Below are positions 1 through 5,712 of a stretch of DNA of 10,939 nt, piece by piece (the stretch's first letter is position 1; each line of letters starts with the position of its first letter). The DNA lies in contig JAUIAA010000042.1 of NCBI GenBank assembly GCA_030425715.1, positions 1 through 10,939 of the forward strand. The letters run 5' to 3'. Position numbers and translations under genes: made by a program. The notes beneath the pieces were generated by a model that did not search any database, was not told the origin of the DNA, and saw nothing but the letters and a program-made list of their open reading frames with translations. This DNA comes from Bacteroidia bacterium. GTDB taxonomy: Bacteria; Bacteroidota; Bacteroidia; Flavobacteriales; Flavobacteriaceae.

Positions 1-134
1 TTTTCCATAACTGGAGCTGTTTCTAATAAAGTACCTTCAATATCTGTAAGAACTTTTGTGGTATTGTTGTTAAGGTTAGCTGTAAAAGAAGCCATAACTA
101 ATAATACAGCAATTGCAAGAGTAAAGTTTTTCAT
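1..134 (-). CDS. Small exported protein, N-terminal part only (runs off the window)
   Basis: An open frame on the minus strand starts with ATG at 134-132 and is still open at the window edge, giving 44 complete codons. It begins MKNFTLAIAVLLVMASFTAN: two charged or polar residues, a hydrophobic stretch of about 12 residues, then a plausible signal-peptidase I site after FTA (about residue 19). The mature part opens with an Asn/Thr-rich stretch (NLNNNTTKVLTDIEG). This is a typical Sec signal peptide, so the product should reach the periplasm or beyond. I do not recognise the family, and too little is visible to assign a function. A Bacteroidota promoter (199-229) lies upstream with a leader of about 60 nt. 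The leader directly before the ATG is AT-rich with no Shine-Dalgarno box, as is normal in this phylum. Confidence 0.75.
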   Translation of the reverse strand, partial: MKNFTLAIAVLLVMASFTANLNNNTTKVLTDIEGTLLETAPVME

Positions 135-198
135 AATAATAAAATTTTAGATTTGTTTGTTTTATTTAATTTGTTAACCCCTTAAAAAGTCAACACAT

Positions 199-229
199 CA
201 AATGTATTAGCAAACCATTTGGTATGCAA
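199..229 (-). promoter_or_regulatory. Bacteroidota-type promoter P1 of the exported-protein gene
   Basis: On the minus strand there is TTG (229-227), a 20 nt spacer, then TACATTTG (206-199). This matches the -33 TTG / -7 TAnnTTTG pattern known for Bacteroidota. Transcription should start around 191-194 and leave a leader of about 60 nt before the ATG at 134. The same module recurs at 1299-1329. Confidence 0.65.
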
Positions 230-238
230 TAGCGAAAC

Positions 239-266
239 TGGGTATTTTTAAATATACCCAAAAACC
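239..266 (-). promoter_or_regulatory. Candidate activator site upstream of P1
   Basis: TGGGTAT (239-245) and ATACCCA (254-260) form a 7 bp inverted repeat with an 8 nt AT-only spacer. The right half extends to ATACCCAAAAACC (254-266). On the minus strand this box, GGTTTTTGGGTAT, ends 24 nt before the -33 TTG of P1. The palindrome is centred about 57 nt upstream of the predicted start of transcription, a usual place for an activator. The identical 13 bp box is found at the same distance from promoter P2 (1354-1366). The cognate regulator is not in the window. Confidence 0.45.
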
Positions 267-504
267 ACTATAAACATCACTGAAAACCATTAGTTAAACG
301 ATTTTAAGCATGCAATAGTATAAATTTTATTATAATTTTACTTTCTCTCTATATATATTATTTTAAATTAATTACTATGTTGTTGTTTTTCAGTGTTTTA
401 AATTTGAAACCGATCAAATATTTATCTTTTTATTATTTTTATTGCAAAATATAATGTACTTTGCACCTCTGAAACGTGAATTTCAATAGTTGAAATATTT
501 ATAG

Positions 505-580
505 TAAGGAGAGAGGTTATTTGTATAAGTTTAGAAATTAATGTTTCACTTCTCTCCTAACTCCCTTTTCCTTTTTCCCC
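505..580 (+). repeat. Hairpin repeat, copy A
   Basis: Left arm AGGAGAGAGGT (507-517) pairs with ACTTCTCTCCT (548-558) over 11 positions with one G-T pair; the loop is 30 nt. The arm is embedded in TATAGTAAGG...GTTATTTG, shared with copies C-E. The tail after the right arm is pyrimidine-rich (CTCCCTTTTCC and so on) but diverges from the CTTTCTCCCC tail of the others. A short palindrome ATTTCAA-TAG-TTGAAAT (480-496) lies just upstream. Confidence 0.75.
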
Positions 581-583
581 AAT

Positions 584-617
584 AAAGAAGATTTTTATTA
601 GCGTTTAAACTTCTTTT
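584..617 (+). repeat. Hairpin repeat, copy B (short, decayed)
   Basis: AAAGAAG (584-590) pairs with CTTCTTT (610-616). The loop contains TTATTAGCGTTT (596-607), a 12-mer also found inside the loop of copy D and, over 11 bases, of copy E. The shared loop motif together with the GAAG/CTTC arms suggests a compact, degenerate member of the same family lacking the GGAG/CTCC ends and the polypyrimidine tail. A chance match in AT-rich DNA cannot be excluded. Confidence 0.4.
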
Positions 618-652
618 AAAATACCCAAAAATTATATTTTTGGGTATTTTTT
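618..652 (+). terminator. Strong AT-rich hairpin with T-tract inside the array
   Basis: Positions 618-632 pair perfectly with 636-650 (15 bp, 3 nt loop), and the plus strand then continues TT-G-TTTT. Only three pairs are G-C. It has the form of a plus-strand intrinsic terminator, but no gene precedes it. It also contains the ATACCCAAAAA element on one arm and its inverse on the other, so it may instead be a protein-binding palindrome. Confidence 0.4.
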
Positions 653-657
653 GTTTT

Positions 658-726
658 ATAGTAAGGAGAAAAGTTATTTGTTATTACATTTTTTGTAATT
701 GTTTTCACTTCTCTCCTTTCTCCCCT
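658..726 (+). repeat. Hairpin repeat, copy C
   Basis: Left arm AGGAGAAAAGT (664-674) pairs with ACTTCTCTCCT (707-717) at 10 of 11 positions (one A-C mismatch). The loop has its own stem, ATTACA (683-688) with TGTAAT (694-699). Flanks match the family: TTTTATAGTA before, TTATTTG after the left arm, and CTTTCTCCCCT (715 to 725 region) after the right arm, followed by TGTTATCTC as in copy E. Confidence 0.8.
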
Positions 727-778
727 ACTGTTATCTCCAATTTAATTGAAGTATATGGTATTTCAAATGAACTTTTAT

Positions 779-858
779 TTTATAGTAAGGAGAGAAGTTA
801 TTTGCGATTTATTAGCGTTTCAAAAACAAAATTTTTCACTTCTCTCCTTTCTCCCCTG
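779..858 (+). repeat. Hairpin repeat, copy D (perfect stem)
   Basis: AAGGAGAGAAGT (787-798) pairs perfectly with ACTTCTCTCCTT (838-849), 12 bp, with a 39 nt loop containing TTATTAGCGTTT. The tail reads CTTTCTCCCCTGTT. Further downstream GGAGTATATTAT (about 875-886) resembles AGAGTATATTAT after copy E, so D and E appear to be the most recently duplicated pair, with similarity over more than 100 bp. Confidence 0.85.
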
Positions 859-970
859 TTTTTAACTCAGCAAGGAGTATATTATTATATTTAAAACAAA
901 TGTTCTAAATATTTATTTTCAATATGTGATTTGGAATTTGCGATGGAATTTAAAATAATAACTTTAAAAA

Positions 971-1048
971 ATAGTAAGGAGAGAAGTTATTTGTAATTTA
1001 TTAGCGTTAGAAAACAAAGTGTATCTCTTCTCTCCTTTCTCCCCTGTT
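971..1048 (+). repeat. Hairpin repeat, copy E
   Basis: AAGGAGAGAAG (976-986) pairs perfectly with CTTCTCTCCTT (1027-1037), 11 bp. The loop shares ATTTATTAGCGTT and AAAACAAA with copy D. The tail CTTTCTCCCCTGTT is identical to that of D. The left flank is AATAGTA, close to the TATAGTA of copies A, C and D. Confidence 0.85.
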
Positions 1049-1080
1049 GTTATCTCTTAAGTAAAAAAAGAGTATATTAT

Positions 1081-1097
1081 ATTCAATAGTATTGAAT
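1081..1097. repeat. Perfect 17 bp palindrome
   Basis: ATTCAATA-G-TATTGAAT lies between repeat copies E and F. Eight-base arms around a single central base give an operator-like dyad. No promoter is evident beside it, so its role is unknown. Confidence 0.4.
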
Positions 1098-1174
1098 CAT
1101 TTCTCAGATAGAGAATTTAAAGTCATTATTTCAATTTAGGATTTCATAGCAATTTTCCTTTTCAAGATTTTAAA

Positions 1175-1231
1175 AGAAGGAGAGAAGTTAAATTTACTTC
1201 AATGTTCAAAATGCCTCTCTCCTTTCCCCCC
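1175..1231 (+). repeat. Hairpin repeat, copy F (rightmost, diverged)
   Basis: AAGGAGAGA (1177-1185) pairs with TCTCTCCTT (1216-1224), and after an A-C mismatch one more G-C pair follows. The loop (about 25 nt) is shorter than in D and E and lacks the TTAGCGTT motif. The tail is TTTCCCCCC, followed by a run of seven T. It is the last unit before the terminator-like hairpin at 1239-1265. Confidence 0.75.
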
Positions 1232-1238
1232 TTTTTTT

Positions 1239-1265
1239 ATCCTTATACTTAAGGATCATTTTTTC
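1239..1265 (+). terminator. Terminator-like hairpin after the repeat array
   Basis: ATCCTTA (1239-1245) pairs with TAAGGAT (1250-1256) around a 4 nt loop; CA and then a T-tract follow on the plus strand. It would end any rightward transcript across the array. The minus-strand side has no T-tract, so leftward transcription from P2 would not be stopped here. Confidence 0.5.
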
Positions 1266-1298
1266 TTGACAATAATTATTACTTGAACAATTACACTA

Positions 1299-1366
1299 CA
1301 AATATATATGCAGTTTATGTTTCTCACAATAGAGAAATTTAGGAATTTTAAAAATACCCAAAAACC
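1299..1366 (-). promoter_or_regulatory. Promoter P2 with upstream box, reading into the repeat array
   Basis: On the minus strand the order is box GGTTTTTGGGTAT (1366-1354), 24 nt, TTG (1329-1327), 20 nt, TATATTTG (1306-1299). All three elements and both spacings are the same as at P1 (offset exactly 1100 bp), and the sequence between box and -33 is also similar (plus strand CAATAGnGAAAnT at 227-239 and 1327-1339). Transcription would start near 1291-1294 and run left through copies F, E, D and so on. No gene is seen downstream before the exported-protein gene at 134. Confidence 0.55.
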
Positions 1367-1386
1367 GTTAGTATTTTTTAATTTAT

Positions 1387-1421
1387 AAAAAAAAGCTGCC
1401 TGATGGTTATCAAGCAGCTTT
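1387..1421 (-). terminator. Intrinsic terminator of the DUF4293 gene
   Basis: On the minus strand AAAGCTGC-T-TGAT pairs with ATCA-G-GCAGCTTT (1421-1409 with 1404-1392) around a 4 nt loop, with one internal mismatch, and runs into an uninterrupted T-tract (complement of the A-run 1387-1394). It sits 27 nt past the stop codon at 1448. Confidence 0.85.
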
Positions 1422-1447
1422 CACACACTATAACTAAGGTATTAGTA

Positions 1448-1885
1448 TTATCGTAATCTATCTACAGATTTTACGAGCGCTTCGTCTTTTTGAATTGCTT
1501 TATTAGCTAACACTAAAAAAACAATAACTAAAACAGGTACAAATTGCCCAATACCCTTCTCTGAGATTTCACTCTCTCCAGGTAAACTTAGTACATGATA
1601 TACAAAAATTCCTAATAAATATAAATTCAAAACCATATTTAATCTATTAAATATGGTTTGTTTATTTCTGTTTTTAAATAATAAAAGACTTATTAAAGAT
1701 AAAATCCCTGACAATATAAATACTACAGGAATACTGAACAACATCCAATTACTTTCATCTTTAAATAAATCTAAAGCAAATATACTTTGCCCTTCTACAG
1801 TGCTCCACAAAGGCAATAAAAACACTGCACTTACCGATAATAGTAGCGCAACAAGTATATATATGGTCTGTATTCTTTGTAACAT
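1448..1885 (-). CDS. DUF4293 family four-helix membrane protein
   Basis: The product is 145 residues, starts MLQRIQTIYILVALLLSV and ends with a short charged tail (QKDEALVKSVDRLR). Four hydrophobic segments are visible at about residues 7-27, 47-70, 82-99 and 112-126, so it is an integral inner-membrane protein. The opening (M-x-QRIQT-x-Y) and the ending (LANKAIQKDEALV-x-S-x-DRLR) are hallmarks of the DUF4293 family, which as far as I know is largely confined to Bacteroidota and has no assigned function. I chose the ATG at 1885 over one nine codons upstream (1912) because family members begin at this MxQR and because a -7 element (1902-1909) lies between the two. The gene is divergent from rho and followed by its own terminator, so it is probably monocistronic. 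Confidence 0.85.
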   Translation of the reverse strand: MLQRIQTIYILVALLLSVSAVFLLPLWSTVEGQSIFALDLFKDESNWMLFSIPVVFILSGILSLISLLLFKNRNKQTIFNRLNMVLNLYLLGIFVYHVLSLPGESEISEKGIGQFVPVLVIVFLVLANKAIQKDEALVKSVDRLR

Positions 1886-1901
1886 ATTAAAAATTGGAAG
1901 G

Positions 1902-1909
1902 CAAAAATA
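1902..1909 (-). promoter_or_regulatory. Probable -7 element for the DUF4293 gene
   Basis: Minus-strand TATTTTTG fits TAnnTTTG and would start transcription about 10-14 nt before the chosen ATG at 1885. No TTG is visible at the expected -33 distance, so the call is tentative. Confidence 0.4.
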
Positions 1910-2087
1910 CATTAATCTTTTTAAGATATTGACATATTATATTAATTTTATTTTGTAATATTGCTGCATCAAATCACAAAATATTGTAAATCACTTCTTT
2001 TACAATACCCAAATTTTGTTACAATTAAAATTCATTTTATAACAATCCATTTCTCAATACAGAAATTATACACTTAATACATACTTT

Positions 2088-3746
2088 ATGATGTTTGAAA
2101 TAGAAGAGCTCAAAGAGAAGAAACTTCTAGAGTTACAAGAAATTGCTCAAAAAATTGGCGTTCCTAAATTCCGTCAACTAAAAAAATTAGACTTGGTTTA
2201 TCAAATTTTAGATGTACAAGCAGCAAATCCTAAACAGTTTACGCAAAAACCTACTCCAACTGCAAAACCAAAAAGAAAAAGAATAGAGCAAAAAGATAAG
2301 CCTATTTTTAAAGAAACCCAATCAGGACAAAAAATTGAAACAGCTCCTACGGAGGAAAAAAGAAAACCTGAACTTAACAAACCTACTTCAAAACCTATAG
2401 TTGAAAAAAAACAACAAAATCAAGAAGTAAAAAAAGAGGTTAGAAAAGATCAAAAAAAGGATAACAATCCTCAAAATAAAACTCCTCATAAGCAAGAAAA
2501 TAATAATGCAAAGGAGCAAAACAATCAAAAAACCAATAAGCCTAATCACCCAAAAGAGAACAAACAGCACCCCAAACAAAGATCTAACGATTTTAAAAAG
2601 CAAGGAAAATATAGAGATCCTGATTTTGAATTCGACGGAATTATTGAAAGCGAAGGGGTTTTAGAAATTATGCAAGATGGTTATGGCTTTTTAAGGTCTT
2701 CCGACTATAACTACCTTTCCTCACCTGACGATATTTACGTATCACAATCGCAAATCAAATTATTTGGCTTAAAAACTGGAGATACAGTAAAAGGTAAAGT
2801 AAGACCACCTAAAGAAGGTGAAAAATATTTTCCTTTAATTAGAGTTTCATTAATCAATGGCTTAAGTCCAAGCATTGTAAGAGATAGAGTTGCTTTTGAG
2901 CATTTAACTCCACTATTCCCAACAGAGAAATTTGATATTGCTAAAAATCAAAAATCATTATCGCCTAGAATAATGGATTTGTTTTCACCAATTGGCAAAG
3001 GGCAACGTGGTATGATTGTATCACAGCCTAAAACTGGTAAAACAATTCTTTTAAAAGATATTGCCAATGCAATTGCAGCGAATCATCCTGAAGTTTATCA
3101 AATTATTTTATTAATTGATGAGCGCCCTGAAGAGGTTACTGACATGCAAAGAAATGTAAAAGGGGAAGTAATTGCTTCTACTTTTGACGAATCTGCGGAT
3201 AAGCATGTACGTGTTGCCAATATTGTTTTAGACAAAGCAAAAAGATTGGTAGAATGTGGACACGATGTGGTTATTTTATTAGATTCCATCACGCGTTTAG
3301 CTAGAGCATACAATACGGTGGCTCCGGCTTCTGGTAAAATTTTATCGGGTGGTATTGATGCCAATGCACTACACAAACCAAAAAGATTTTTTGGAGCTGC
3401 AAGAAATATAGAAAATGGAGGTTCACTTTCTATCATTGCTACTGCTTTAACAGATACTGGGTCAAAAATGGATGAAGTGATTTTTGAAGAATTTAAGGGT
3501 ACTGGTAATATGGAATTGCAATTAGATCGTAATATTGCCAACCGAAGAATATTCCCAGCGATTGATTTGGTAAAATCGAGTACGCGTAGAGACGATCTTT
3601 TATTAGATGAAAAAACCAGACAACGAATGTGGGTATTGCGTAAATATTTAGCAGATATGAACCCAATAGAAGCTATGGAGTTTGTGCACGAAAAGATCAA
3701 ATTTTCATTAAACAATGAAGAGTTCTTAATGTCAATGAACGGATAA
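2088..3746 (+). CDS. rho: Transcription termination factor Rho with a long disordered insertion
   Basis: Hexameric RNA-dependent ATPase and helicase that ends transcription at Rho-dependent sites in the cytoplasm; 552 residues. Domains in order: Rho N-terminal helical domain (about 3-43, IEELKEKKLLELQEIAQKIG); a low-complexity Lys/Asn/Gln/Pro/Glu-rich stretch (about 47-178); the cold-shock-like primary RNA-binding domain (about 182-257, GVLEIMQDGYGFLRS); and the ATPase core. In the core I see Walker A SQPKTGKT (312-319), DERPEEVTDM with the presumed catalytic Glu345, Walker B VVILLD (394-399), a Q-loop region around DTGSKMDEV (456-464), and RRIFPAIDL (486-494). It is longer than the 419-residue E. 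coli protein because of the insertion. A second ATG follows the first directly, so the start is 2088 or 2091. A strong intrinsic terminator follows (3775-3808). I could not find a convincing promoter in the 200 bp shared with the divergent DUF4293 gene. Confidence 0.97.
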   Translation: MMFEIEELKEKKLLELQEIAQKIGVPKFRQLKKLDLVYQILDVQAANPKQFTQKPTPTAKPKRKRIEQKDKPIFKETQSGQKIETAPTEEKRKPELNKPTSKPIVEKKQQNQEVKKEVRKDQKKDNNPQNKTPHKQENNNAKEQNNQKTNKPNHPKENKQHPKQRSNDFKKQGKYRDPDFEFDGIIESEGVLEIMQDGYGFLRSSDYNYLSSPDDIYVSQSQIKLFGLKTGDTVKGKVRPPKEGEKYFPLIRVSLINGLSPSIVRDRVAFEHLTPLFPTEKFDIAKNQKSLSPRIMDLFSPIGKGQRGMIVSQPKTGKTILLKDIANAIAANHPEVYQIILLIDERPEEVTDMQRNVKGEVIASTFDESADKHVRVANIVLDKAKRLVECGHDVVILLDSITRLARAYNTVAPASGKILSGGIDANALHKPKRFFGAARNIENGGSLSIIATALTDTGSKMDEVIFEEFKGTGNMELQLDRNIANRRIFPAIDLVKSSTRRDDLLLDEKTRQRMWVLRKYLADMNPIEAMEFVHEKIKFSLNNEEFLMSMNG

Positions 3747-3774
3747 GTTTATAAACATAAAATATATTCTATTG

Positions 3775-3808
3775 AAAGTCAGATACAAATAAAGTGTCTG
3801 ACTTTTTT
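3775..3808 (+). terminator. Intrinsic terminator of rho
   Basis: AAAGTCAGATAC (3775-3786) pairs with GTGTCTGACTTT (3794-3805) over 12 positions with one G-U pair and a 7 nt loop, followed by a run of T. It begins 29 nt after the rho stop codon. Confidence 0.85.
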
Positions 3809-3820
3809 TATACAAAACAC

Positions 3821-3852
3821 TTGTTTTATAATACATATATGTTGTATCTTTG
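3821..3852 (+). promoter_or_regulatory. Promoter of the initiator tRNA gene
   Basis: TTG (3821-3823), 21 nt, TATCTTTG (3845-3852) match the Bacteroidota -33/-7 pattern. Transcription should begin around 3857-3860, only a few bases before the mature tRNA 5' end at 3863, as expected for a short tRNA leader. Confidence 0.75.
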
Positions 3853-3862
3853 CCGTCCATAT

Positions 3863-3935
<73 letters not shown>

Positions 3936-3940
3936 CTAAG

Positions 3941-3985
3941 AAAAAGCCTTAACAAGTTGTAAAATAGCGAGTTAAGGCTTTTTTA
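3941..3985 (+). terminator. Intrinsic terminator of the tRNA-fMet gene
   Basis: AAAAAGCCTTAAC (3941-3953) pairs perfectly over 13 bp with GTTAAGGCTTTTT (3971-3983) around a 17 nt loop, ending in a T-tract. It starts six bases after the tRNA. Confidence 0.85.
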
Positions 3986-3994
3986 TTGATTGTA

Positions 3995-4016
3995 ATTCCC
4001 GATATATTCCCGATAT
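3995..4016. repeat. Perfect tandem duplication of ATTCCCGATAT
   Basis: The 11-mer ATTCCCGATAT occurs twice head to tail with no gap, just past the tRNA terminator. tRNA 3' flanks are common integration sites, but there is no copy of the tRNA 3' end nearby and no integrase in the window, so I only record the repeat. The rest of 4017-4172 is AT-rich leader for the next gene without a clear promoter. Confidence 0.6.
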
Positions 4017-4172
4017 TGTACTTAATTATACCTTATTATTTTCTTCAAAACATTATAATTTCAGTATATTTTACTTAATAAAATCAAGCTTTTCATAAAA
4101 ATACCTTATAAATTTATTTTGGTAAATTTTATATTTTTATCTTTCACTTCTTATAAATCCAACCTATCCAAA

Positions 4173-5654
4173 ATGAGTGACTACGGTTTCCTTTCCATTC
4201 TACCACCAGTTATTGCTATTGTTTTAGCACTTCGAACCAAACAAGTATATGTCGCCTTACTATTTGGTATTTGGTTTTCATGGGTAATTTTAAAAGATTT
4301 TAATTTCTTAACAGGAACACTTGCAGCCGTGGAAGGTATGGTGGATGTATTTCAATCTAAAGGAAATACAAGAACCATCATGTTTAGTGCTTTAGTAGGT
4401 GCTTTGTTATTATTTATTCAATATTCCAGAGGTGTGGAAGGGTTTATCAACCAACTAAATAAGGTCATCGTCTATTTTGAAAAAAAAGAAGCAGGTTACA
4501 GTCGCGTGGTAGTGCAGTTACTCGCACTTGTTACAGGATTGTTATTGTTTGTTGAAACTAGTATTAGCTCGCTTACTGTTGGAACTCTTTACAGACCTGT
4601 TTTCGACAAGCTTAAAATACCTCGTGAAAAATTAGCCTATATTGCAGATTCTAGCTCTGCACCCTCTTCCATATTAATACCTTTTAATGCTTGGGGAGCT
4701 TTTATTATGGGACTTTTATTGACCCAAAATATTGAAAACCCATTCTCTGTTATGATTTCGTCCATAGCATATAATTTTTATCCCTTTATTGCAATTATCA
4801 TTGTGTTTTTAGTCATTACCTTAAAAAAAGATATTGGCCCTATGGCTAAAGCCGAAAAAAGGACTAGAGAAACAGGTAAGCTATTAAACGATGGTGCTAA
4901 ACCCATGATATCAGATACCATCACTTCTTTTGCGCCCAAAGAAGGTGTTCCAGCAAAAGCTTACAACATGATTGTTCCTTTAGCAACCATGGTTTTTATG
5001 ATGCCTATAAATTTAGCCTACACGGGTTGGTCAGCCGTTGAAAATTCTTCATCCTTTGCCAATCATGTTTTTCAAGCTATTGGCAAAGGTTCAGGTTCTT
5101 CTTCTGTATTATACGCGGTACTTACTGCAATAATTGTTGCTATGATTTTATATCGTTCGCAAGGAATCATGAAAACAAAAGAAATAATCGATTTGGTTTT
5201 AAAAGGAATAAGCGAACTAATGCCTTTGGCACTTTTAATGTTACTTGCGTTTGCAATTGGTGATGCTTGTAATGCGCTTGGCACAGGTAATTTTGTTGCC
5301 AATTGGTCCAAAGCGTGGCTTTCGCCAGAATTCTTACCCGCCGTAGTTTTTGTTATTAGCTCCTTTATCGCCTTTTCTACAGGTACTTCTTGGGGTACTT
5401 TTGCCATTATGTTAGCCATCTCAATCCCAATGGCCAATATCCATGGGGCAGAATTAACCATTGTAGTTGCGGCAACTCTGGGAGGAGGTATTTTTGGCGA
5501 CCATTGTTCTCCTATTTCCGATACATCGATTATCTCTTCTATGGCATCTGCTAGTGACCATATCGACCATGTTCGCACACAATTGCCCTATGCCCTAATT
5601 GGCGGAATAATCACCACTGTTTTATACTTGATTCTAGGGTTTACTATGAATTAA
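4173..5654 (+). CDS. NhaC-family Na+/H+ antiporter-type membrane transporter
   Basis: The product is 493 residues of a polytopic inner-membrane protein with roughly ten to twelve hydrophobic segments and a charged cytoplasmic-type loop at about 217-260 (KKDIGPMAKAEKRTRETGK). Family signatures appear in both halves: DSSSAPSSILIPFNAWG (about 159-175), STGTSWGTFAI (402-412) and GDHCSPISDTSIISSMAS (442-459). The last is characteristic of the NhaC branch of the ion transporter superfamily. Family members exchange Na+ for H+, or amino acids or malate/lactate; the substrate cannot be read from sequence. The start is ATG 4173, giving MSDYGFLSILPP; a TTG 18 codons upstream (4119) would add a poorly matching, polar-hydrophobic leader and is less likely. 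The gene follows the tRNA terminator and precedes era by 58 nt; era has its own -7 element, so the two need not be co-transcribed. Confidence 0.88.
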   Translation: MSDYGFLSILPPVIAIVLALRTKQVYVALLFGIWFSWVILKDFNFLTGTLAAVEGMVDVFQSKGNTRTIMFSALVGALLLFIQYSRGVEGFINQLNKVIVYFEKKEAGYSRVVVQLLALVTGLLLFVETSISSLTVGTLYRPVFDKLKIPREKLAYIADSSSAPSSILIPFNAWGAFIMGLLLTQNIENPFSVMISSIAYNFYPFIAIIIVFLVITLKKDIGPMAKAEKRTRETGKLLNDGAKPMISDTITSFAPKEGVPAKAYNMIVPLATMVFMMPINLAYTGWSAVENSSSFANHVFQAIGKGSGSSSVLYAVLTAIIVAMILYRSQGIMKTKEIIDLVLKGISELMPLALLMLLAFAIGDACNALGTGNFVANWSKAWLSPEFLPAVVFVISSFIAFSTGTSWGTFAIMLAISIPMANIHGAELTIVVAATLGGGIFGDHCSPISDTSIISSMASASDHIDHVRTQLPYALIGGIITTVLYLILGFTMN

Positions 5655-5684
5655 AATAGAGAGAAACCACAGCTTTATTTTGGT

Positions 5685-5692
5685 TACCTTTG
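5685..5692 (+). promoter_or_regulatory. Probable -7 element of the era promoter
   Basis: TACCTTTG fits TAnnTTTG, and transcription should begin near 5697-5700, 13-16 nt before the era ATG at 5713. No clear TTG lies at the -33 distance. It lies downstream of an in-frame ATG (5680), which argues against that ATG being the start. Confidence 0.5.
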
Positions 5693-5712
5693 TAGAAATT
5701 TATTTTGCCATT

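Larger units (their letters stand above)
135..1447. other. 1.3 kb gene-free region carrying a hairpin-repeat array
   Basis: I find no credible coding sequence here. The longest open frame (640-894, plus, 84 codons from a TTG) runs straight through two repeat copies and has a composition unlike a protein. What the region holds, from left to right: promoter P1 with its upstream box, about 180 bp of unremarkable AT-rich sequence (roughly 270-450), then repeat copies A-F between 505 and 1231. A strong AT-rich hairpin (618-652) lies between copies B and C. A terminator-like hairpin (1239-1265) follows copy F, then comes minus-strand promoter P2 (1299-1366), and last the terminator of the DUF4293 gene. 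Confidence 0.7.

Noticed and set aside
442..463. Plus-strand promoter (TTG ... TACTTTG) before copy A
   Set aside because: The -7-like sequence lacks one base against TAnnTTTG and the spacing to TTG is 12 instead of about 20 nt, so I do not call it, although it would give a short RNA ending at the 618-652 hairpin.
640..894. 84-codon open frame on the plus strand starting at TTG
   Set aside because: It begins inside the 618-650 hairpin and crosses repeat copies C and D; its reading is explained by the repeats (runs of Phe/Ser/Leu from CTTCTCTCC), and there is no promoter or leader that fits.
505..1231. CRISPR array
   Set aside because: The repeats are long, imperfect, unevenly spaced (about 120-200 bp) and each contains its own dyad with an internal loop; no cas gene is present.
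505..1231. Integron attC cluster
   Set aside because: The TTAGCGTT in some loops recalls an attC core, but it sits in the loop centre, not at the ends, the paired RYYYAAC/GTTRRRY boxes are missing, and there is no integrase or cassette ORF.
1206..1259. 17-codon minus-strand mini-ORF (MILKYKDKKRGERREAF) downstream of P2
   Set aside because: The RGERRE part comes from the purine arm of the repeat. The same frame in copies C-E has no start codon, so there is no sign of selection for a peptide.
3098..3715. Minus-strand 205-codon frame inside rho, and similar long frames opposite the antiporter and mpl genes
   Set aside because: They are antisense shadows of strongly conserved genes, with no family features or promoters of their own.
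4138..4145. TATCTTTC as -7 of the antiporter gene
   Set aside because: The last base deviates from TAnnTTTG and there is no TTG at the required distance.
4119..4172. Longer N-terminus for the antiporter from TTG 4119
   Set aside because: The added 18 residues do not look like part of the family, a normal ATG exists at 4173, and TTG starts are uncommon.
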